The position numbers and the translations under genes were made by a program. DNA of 64,000 bases from Hyaloscypha bicolor E (taxonomy: Eukaryota; Ascomycota; Leotiomycetes; Helotiales; Hyaloscyphaceae): NCBI RefSeq assembly GCF_002865645.1, contig NW_020194667.1:1511762-1575761 (forward strand), given 5' to 3'. This document shows, piece by piece, positions 61,901-64,000 of the stretch (the first letter of the stretch is position 1; each line of letters starts with the position of its first letter). Under the pieces are notes generated by a model, which saw only the letters and a program-made list of their open reading frames with translations, did not search any database and had not been told where the DNA came from.

Positions 61901-64000
61901 AGACAGGAATTATGTGATCCTGTATTAATTGAGCGGGTCCGAGACAATCGAGTCCAAGGAATTGAAGCAGTTGGCTCGAAGAGTTTGATCGGGTTGCTGA
62001 TACGAACTGAACATTATCAATCTGAGGGACTGGATTGCTGTCGTCGAGAAGTCCGATAGTTTTGCTACAGCACTTCAGATTGGTCCACGTCACAACTGGC
62101 TCCCTGTAGTCCGTTAGATAGGCTCGTGAGAACTCGAAAATTGATCACAAACATTTTGTCCCCCACTTCTTTCCACGACACTTTCTGGAAAAGTGAAAGG
62201 TGACTTAAAGCTTCGACGACAGCTGTGCGGTCTGGTTCGATGAGCCCCTGAGGTGATTGCGATGCGACAAGCTTCGAAATCAGGCCTCTTTCTTCATCGG
62301 TGATGTGGTCAACCAAGGCCCATGTCCATTGCAGCCATTGAAGAAGAAACACCAGGCGTCCGGCATCTTGGACACACAGGGTTGACATGGTACCGTCGCT
62401 TTCCGTAATCATAGTAAGTCCTGATCCTCCTATATCGAGCAATGGGAACCACTTAGAGGACATCTTGGCATCCAATCTCCTCATTAGAGCATTTACTTCT
62501 CCGGGGGGAGCAAAATAAACCTGCGAGAATAATCCTTTCGGCTTGACTTTCCGATGTCTGCCATTGCTTAACGGAAGTAGCCAGAGGCAAGAAATATTTT
62601 GATCGAGGATGTGAATGTCACGCATGGATATCCACGTCCAAACTTTGGTGACAACCTCGGCAGCCTCCTTGTCCAAAACAGCGAAGTCTTGATCTTTTGC
62701 CACCCCCTTGTATATATTGCTCAGGCAATACTTGCTCAGGCAGCTGGCGGAACGAAAACGAATAGAGGGGTGGATTTTCGAGGATTCACAGCCATGTTTC
62801 AGTGCTTGTCGTGCTGGCTTTGAGAGTTTTTCCACATCCAGATTGCAAAAGTCCTCAAGGCAGAAGAGGGTCTCTTCGAAGCTGTCTCGGTGAACGTATG
62901 CGATGGATTCTCCAATCGACCGATACGTCCCATCTTTGAAAGGGAATAGATCGAGACCGTCGTAGTCGATGAATCCAGGCTTGGATAAGAGATATTCCAA
63001 GATATCGTGCTTTGTCTGATCGCTCCATGACTTGATGTGACCCCTGACACTTCTCAAGAAAGTACAAAGGCTCTGGGGGCACAGAATGCGGTCCTTGAAA
63101 ACATTCTGAGATATGGGTTGAAGCCGATCTGGAACATATACGACCGGGGCTTGTGCTTCTCGAAGAGCGTTTCTCAAGCGAATTGACTCGAAACCTGTAC
63201 CGAGCAGGGCAGCTTTCGCTTTTTTGTAGCCCACAGCTGTAAACCAAAGAGCGAGCGATTCCTTTTCAATGATTGCCACAACATTCTCTAAAGCGTTGCT
63301 CAAGGGGTCTCGGGCATCGCGAAGGCTTTGAGGCCACTCTCCAAAGGTTGGCTGCTCTGGGTAGAGATTCGCTATGCAGCTGAGGAGCTTCGTCCAAGCT
63401 GCTGGAACCACACTCTGCAACAACCACTGGTTCCAGTTTGCTGGGTCTCGGTCTTGAGCGCTATTGTCAGATAACCGATACAATCTCGCACGATCCGGCG
63501 AAATGCTGAAAAGGCCATGGATGTGGACAGGCTGGTTTGTTGCAATTGGCAGGGGCAAGACTGTGAAGAAAGACCCGTTTACCATCTCTGAGGATTGTAT
63601 CTAGAGATATATCAGTTGACAAGTCGCTAAGGCTCCCGGAATATCGACTTACTGGAAGTTGGGCCGCAACTGCAACCCAGGGGATATAGTTCTGGTCTTT
63701 TGCCCAAGCTCTTAATGTTTCATTCATCAGATCACACTGTATGCTGTGATGAACAACGAATTTGGTGCTTGTTGTTTCTCCGGCCGATCTATGTTCAATT
63801 CCAATTTCGAAAGAATGATCGAAAGAGTATGTTGGGTTTTCGAGAGCGTATTTCACTGCATTGTTGATTTTCAATTTGTGTCTGTAAGATTCAAAAGCAA
63901 TTAGCAAGAACATACTAGAAGATTAGTAAATGCCCGCCACTTACGGTCGAAGTGCTTCTGCATCTGTCAGCTTAATTTCGATCGACATACTGGCAGATCT
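55987..64000 (-). CDS. Sacsin-like giant protein with C-terminal BTB domain (5' end outside window)
   Basis: Seven exon pieces sum to 7,482 nt (2,494 codons including the stop): 64,000-63,945, 63,881-63,653, 63,600-62,153, 62,103-60,422, 60,369-60,210, 60,165-58,200 and 57,927-55,987. Two sacsin-type repeats are seen. The first is entered mid-repeat (LPLPIATNQPVHIHGLFSIS). The second contains a GHKL/HSP90-like ATPase start (TTRIADTLDRYP, EYLANADDAEGA at about residue 1,080, FLVHNDGVFSESDF, TIGQFGRGSQTMYHWTD) and then LPLPTSSDLPVHIHATFSLS. The last 180 residues carry a BTB/POZ fold (KLLDITFSTEGRLIKAHKVVL) and an acidic loop. Sacsin is a large chaperone-like protein; BTB suggests dimerisation or a Cullin-3 adaptor role. 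One intron is GC-AG (60,370-60,421), and one is 272 bp (57,928-58,199) against 44-63 bp for the others. Confidence 0.87.

Noticed and set aside
62104..62152. Apparent frameshift in the sacsin-like gene (single extra T)
   Set aside because: A 49-bp intron with donor GTTTGT, branch site CTAAC and acceptor CTACAG restores the frame, and total exon length is then an exact multiple of three.

Overview
The window looks like a filamentous ascomycete (Pezizomycotina) chromosome segment with two compartments. Positions 1 to about 30,880, and again about 34,960-44,330, are extremely AT-rich, rich in TpA and poor in CpA/TpG. Coding remnants there carry TAA/TAG where Gln codons are expected. This is the classic footprint of repeat-induced point mutation (RIP). 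Positions about 45,500-64,000 have balanced composition and hold ordinary intron-containing fungal genes. No rRNA, tRNA or CRISPR was recognised.

The left AT-rich block is a stack of nested mobile elements. A DUF3435-type tyrosine recombinase gene (the superfamily that includes Starship captains) starts near 11,785. It is split by two full-length Ty3/gypsy retrotransposons: Gypsy-A on the plus strand (13,837-21,845) and Gypsy-B on the minus strand (21,882-28,539). The gene resumes at 28,545. A third LTR element (6,561-9,048) has matching LTRs and a target duplication but no recognisable coding region. All four LTR insertions described here, plus a solo LTR, have 5-bp target-site duplications visible in the sequence.

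From about 30,900 to 45,500 is repeat-rich transition DNA. It has a 58-bp palindromic tandem array, a 19-bp minisatellite whose central block is inverted, an 18-bp minisatellite, a 72-bp palindrome, and a Tc1/mariner transposon (34,930-44,568). The transposon has itself been invaded by a second copy of Gypsy-A (36,347-44,325) and by a solo LTR (35,623-35,925). Behind it lie a GC-rich tandem array and a foldback sequence.

The gene-rich right end carries, in order: a small MADS-box-like gene (+), a two-frame hypothetical locus (-), a broken RING-ankyrin gene (-), a beta-rich hypothetical gene (-) divergent from a Zn2Cys6/coiled-coil gene (+), a broken LaeA-like methyltransferase (+), an intron-dense small-protein gene (+), a gene for a methionine adenosyltransferase beta-subunit-like NAD(P)-binding protein (+), and a giant sacsin-like protein with a C-terminal BTB domain (-) that runs off the right edge. 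Splice junctions were placed by hand from GT/GC-AG sites, branch points and frame continuity. The genes do not form an obvious pathway. The pseudogenes closest to the repeat block suggest decay spreading from the transposon-rich side.
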